This document shows, in pieces, positions 62,529 to 64,000 of a DNA stretch of 64,000 nt. The DNA is from Paenibacillus glucanolyticus NBRC 15330. GTDB taxonomy: Bacteria > Bacillota > Bacilli > Paenibacillales > Paenibacillaceae. Each line of letters opens with the position of its first letter. Position 1 is the stretch's first letter. The translations under genes and the position numbers were made by a program. The notes beneath the pieces were generated by a model. That model searched no databases. It was not told the origin of the DNA and worked only from the letters and a program-made list of their open reading frames with translations. Where the stretch lies: assembly GCF_004000885.1 (NCBI RefSeq), contig NZ_BIMC01000009.1:124001-188000 (forward strand), in the 5' to 3' direction.

Positions 62529-63456
62529 GAAAAAGCCGGTACAACTTCGTCCCTATATTAAAACGAGATATGTTTACCAAAAGTTAAGGGTTTGCAAACA
62601 TTGCCACAATTTTACGATTCTGTGGGAAGACAGCTGCGCGTTCTGTAAACGCCACTCGCTGGTCCACGTGATGGAGCTTGCAGAGAAAAAGGCCAAGCGT
62701 TCCATGCAGAGTGACCGGCTTCTCTTCTATATTATAGGACTCTCTGCCGTACTTCTTAGTCAGACCTTCTTGCAGATCGTGATCTCCTTTGCTTGTATGG
62801 TGGTCCTGCTCGTATGGTTATGGCTGATCCAGCGGCGAGTGCTGCAAACGGAGACCCTGCATGCTCTGGACAAGTTAATACGAATTCATCAAAAACAGAT
62901 TCTTGATGGCCTGGATCTGAACAAAGCAACGGCTGCTGCCGCCATCAAGGAAGATGCCCAACTAGGGTATGAGATCGTCAGGGAAATTTCTTCCCTGGTC
63001 CGAAATGACCGAATCCGCCTGCAGCAGATCGTTCTTCTGCAAACCTTCAGCCTGCGCAAGGATATGGAGCTTGAACTTGAACCGCTGCTGCTGAATGAGT
63101 TTGATCCGGACTTGGCCGCTTATATTGGTGAAATCGCCAAAATCAAGCGGGAACTGATTAACAGTAAAGCCATCCGTTACCTGCTTGATCATGAGGCTGA
63201 CATTTTGCGGATGGAGCAAGGCAGGCAGATTATGATTGACGCTGCCGGAGCAGCGGTACGGAAGAAAAAATATATCGACACATTCCCTGATTTTATTAGC
63301 CGCTATGCGGATGGACTGCCAAGATATCGCTTCCTCCGCTTGTATCAGATCGTACGCCGCAATCCCGGCTTGTCGTGGAACGGCCTGCGGGACCGGGTAT
63401 CTGCCATTTATAATGAACAATACCGCTCGGACCCTGATTTTCAAAAATGGGATTAG
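62521..63456 (+). CDS. Zinc-ribbon membrane protein of unknown function
   Basis: A 311-residue protein. The N-terminus carries a four-Cys zinc ribbon, CKHC and CAFC (about residues 25-43), followed by two closely spaced membrane helices (about 68-87 and 88-104) and a long cytosolic helical domain (about 110-311) with a coiled-coil-like stretch. No catalytic motif is seen. The start overlaps the upstream small gene. It belongs to the rightward transcript of the GTPase/tubulin locus, whose GTPase also has a zinc ribbon. Confidence 0.78.
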   Translation: MDKKKPVQLRPYIKTRYVYQKLRVCKHCHNFTILWEDSCAFCKRHSLVHVMELAEKKAKRSMQSDRLLFYIIGLSAVLLSQTFLQIVISFACMVVLLVWLWLIQRRVLQTETLHALDKLIRIHQKQILDGLDLNKATAAAAIKEDAQLGYEIVREISSLVRNDRIRLQQIVLLQTFSLRKDMELELEPLLLNEFDPDLAAYIGEIAKIKRELINSKAIRYLLDHEADILRMEQGRQIMIDAAGAAVRKKKYIDTFPDFISRYADGLPRYRFLRLYQIVRRNPGLSWNGLRDRVSAIYNEQYRSDPDFQKWD

Positions 63457-63471
63457 AGGGGCTATACCGTT

Positions 63472-64000
63472 ATGACGATAAAAAACACGCTAACCCTGCG
63501 TAATCTGTATTTTTTTCTATGTATAGTCCTTCTGTTGTTAATTGGATATAAGGGCGTTCATATCTATCAAAAAATCCAGACGATGGCGCAAGCCGAACGA
63601 TTGTATGTTCAGAAGAAACTCGTTCAGGCTGAGGAATGGTATCAGAAGGCAAGCCGAAACCACTCCCTTCTATATAAAGAAGCGTTGCTGGCCTCAAGGC
63701 TTCAGGAGCTCGCCCCCATTACGTCTATGAAGCAGAATCTCTCCTCTCTAGATCAACGGTTGAATCAAGTGGGAGAAGCAGGCGACTTTTCCGCCTTCAT
63801 GAACGTATATGCCGAGTTGCTTGATGCGGAGGAGAAGCTGAAGGGGCACCAGGGATCATACGCTTTGTATTACGATGAAATTGTTGCCTTCTATGGCATA
63901 CCCGATGATGTGAAGCGAATTTTCCTGCAATTCATCGGTTTGTTTAACCGCCAGGCCGACGAGCAGCTTGAAGAGTTGCAGTATGATGACAACAGCTTTA
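63472..64000 (+). CDS. Membrane-anchored helical protein (cut by right edge)
   Basis: 176 codons are seen without a stop; the gene continues past the window. AGAGGGG precedes ATG at 63472, 15 nt after the upstream stop. A single N-terminal helix (about 12-31, NLYFFLCIVLLLLIGYKGV) is followed by helical repeats (AERLYVQKKLVQAEEWYQKAS) that look like TPR-type or coiled-coil repeats, facing outside by the positive-inside rule. Family not recognised. Confidence 0.75.
   Translation, partial: MTIKNTLTLRNLYFFLCIVLLLLIGYKGVHIYQKIQTMAQAERLYVQKKLVQAEEWYQKASRNHSLLYKEALLASRLQELAPITSMKQNLSSLDQRLNQVGEAGDFSAFMNVYAELLDAEEKLKGHQGSYALYYDEIVAFYGIPDDVKRIFLQFIGLFNRQADEQLEELQYDDNSF

Noticed and set aside
1..64000. 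Search for tRNA, rRNA, CRISPR arrays, insertion sequences, integrases and prophage genes
   Set aside because: No convincing example was seen by eye in any part of the window.

Overview
The window looks like a chromosomal segment of a Paenibacillus-type member of the Bacillota. Most genes have strong AGGAGG-like ribosome binding sites and GTG/TTG starts are frequent. The gene content fits this group: a TagO/MraY-type transferase, an SLH-anchored GH18 chitinase, a collagen-like BclB exosporium protein, a deoR-deoC-nupC type operon, DinB and WYL proteins. I see no rRNA, tRNA, CRISPR array, insertion sequence or prophage. Species is inference only; Paenibacillus species related to P. lautus are known to carry ectABCD.

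Layout. 1-3.5 kb: muramic acid salvage (edge-truncated sugar-binding lipoprotein and MurR/RpiR regulator on the minus strand, divergent murK-murQ). 3.5-5.7 kb: an SDR enzyme, TagO, and a tiny hydrophobic peptide. 6-12.6 kb: nucleoside catabolism (deoR, then deoC-nupC-deoB-deoD-pdp) with a well-formed promoter, operator and cre site. 12.9-25.4 kb: mixed accessory genes (two ThuA-like proteins, AraC, DinB, methyltransferase, Rrf2/RidA pair, TetR with a frameshifted CPBP protease, HAD phosphatase, RNase H, WYL regulator) and an intergenic cluster of DnaA boxes at 20.95-21.05 kb.

25.5-32.7 kb: one leftward operon ehuB-ehuC-ehuD-ehuA-ectA-ectB-ectC-ectD-UPF0316. It joins ectoine import, ectoine synthesis and hydroxylation, and an unstudied membrane protein fused on by a 4-nt start/stop overlap. 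About 360 nt upstream, on the same strand, lies a recognisable ydaO-type c-di-AMP riboswitch with its own promoter and a downstream terminator. This suggests that the osmotic second messenger c-di-AMP gates the operon.

33-47.7 kb: the BclB collagen-like protein, a quinone/aromatic stress operon with an MhqR-like operator, an AI-2E permease, cardiolipin synthase, azoreductase with a MarR regulator sharing a repeated operator, a second MarR facing a truncated quinone reductase, and a large SLH chitinase. Several gene remnants (Rrf2, PhnB-like, flavodoxin-like, chitin-binding module) show ongoing gene decay.

48-64 kb: the most unusual region. Seven leftward genes encode a secreted/membrane vWA protein with a cytosolic FHA-like tail, a 1129-residue tubulin/FtsZ-like GTPase, a 794-residue partner that may be a nucleotide-dead tubulin fold, a polytopic vWA protein, a beta-rich protein, a zinc-ribbon P-loop GTPase (double-GTPase type) and a GAP1-like membrane protein. 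A divergent set (50-residue membrane peptide, zinc-ribbon membrane protein, anchored helical protein) runs off the right edge. Together they look like an envelope-spanning GTPase/tubulin machine whose function is not known; related modules have been predicted computationally as NTP-dependent conflict or signalling systems.
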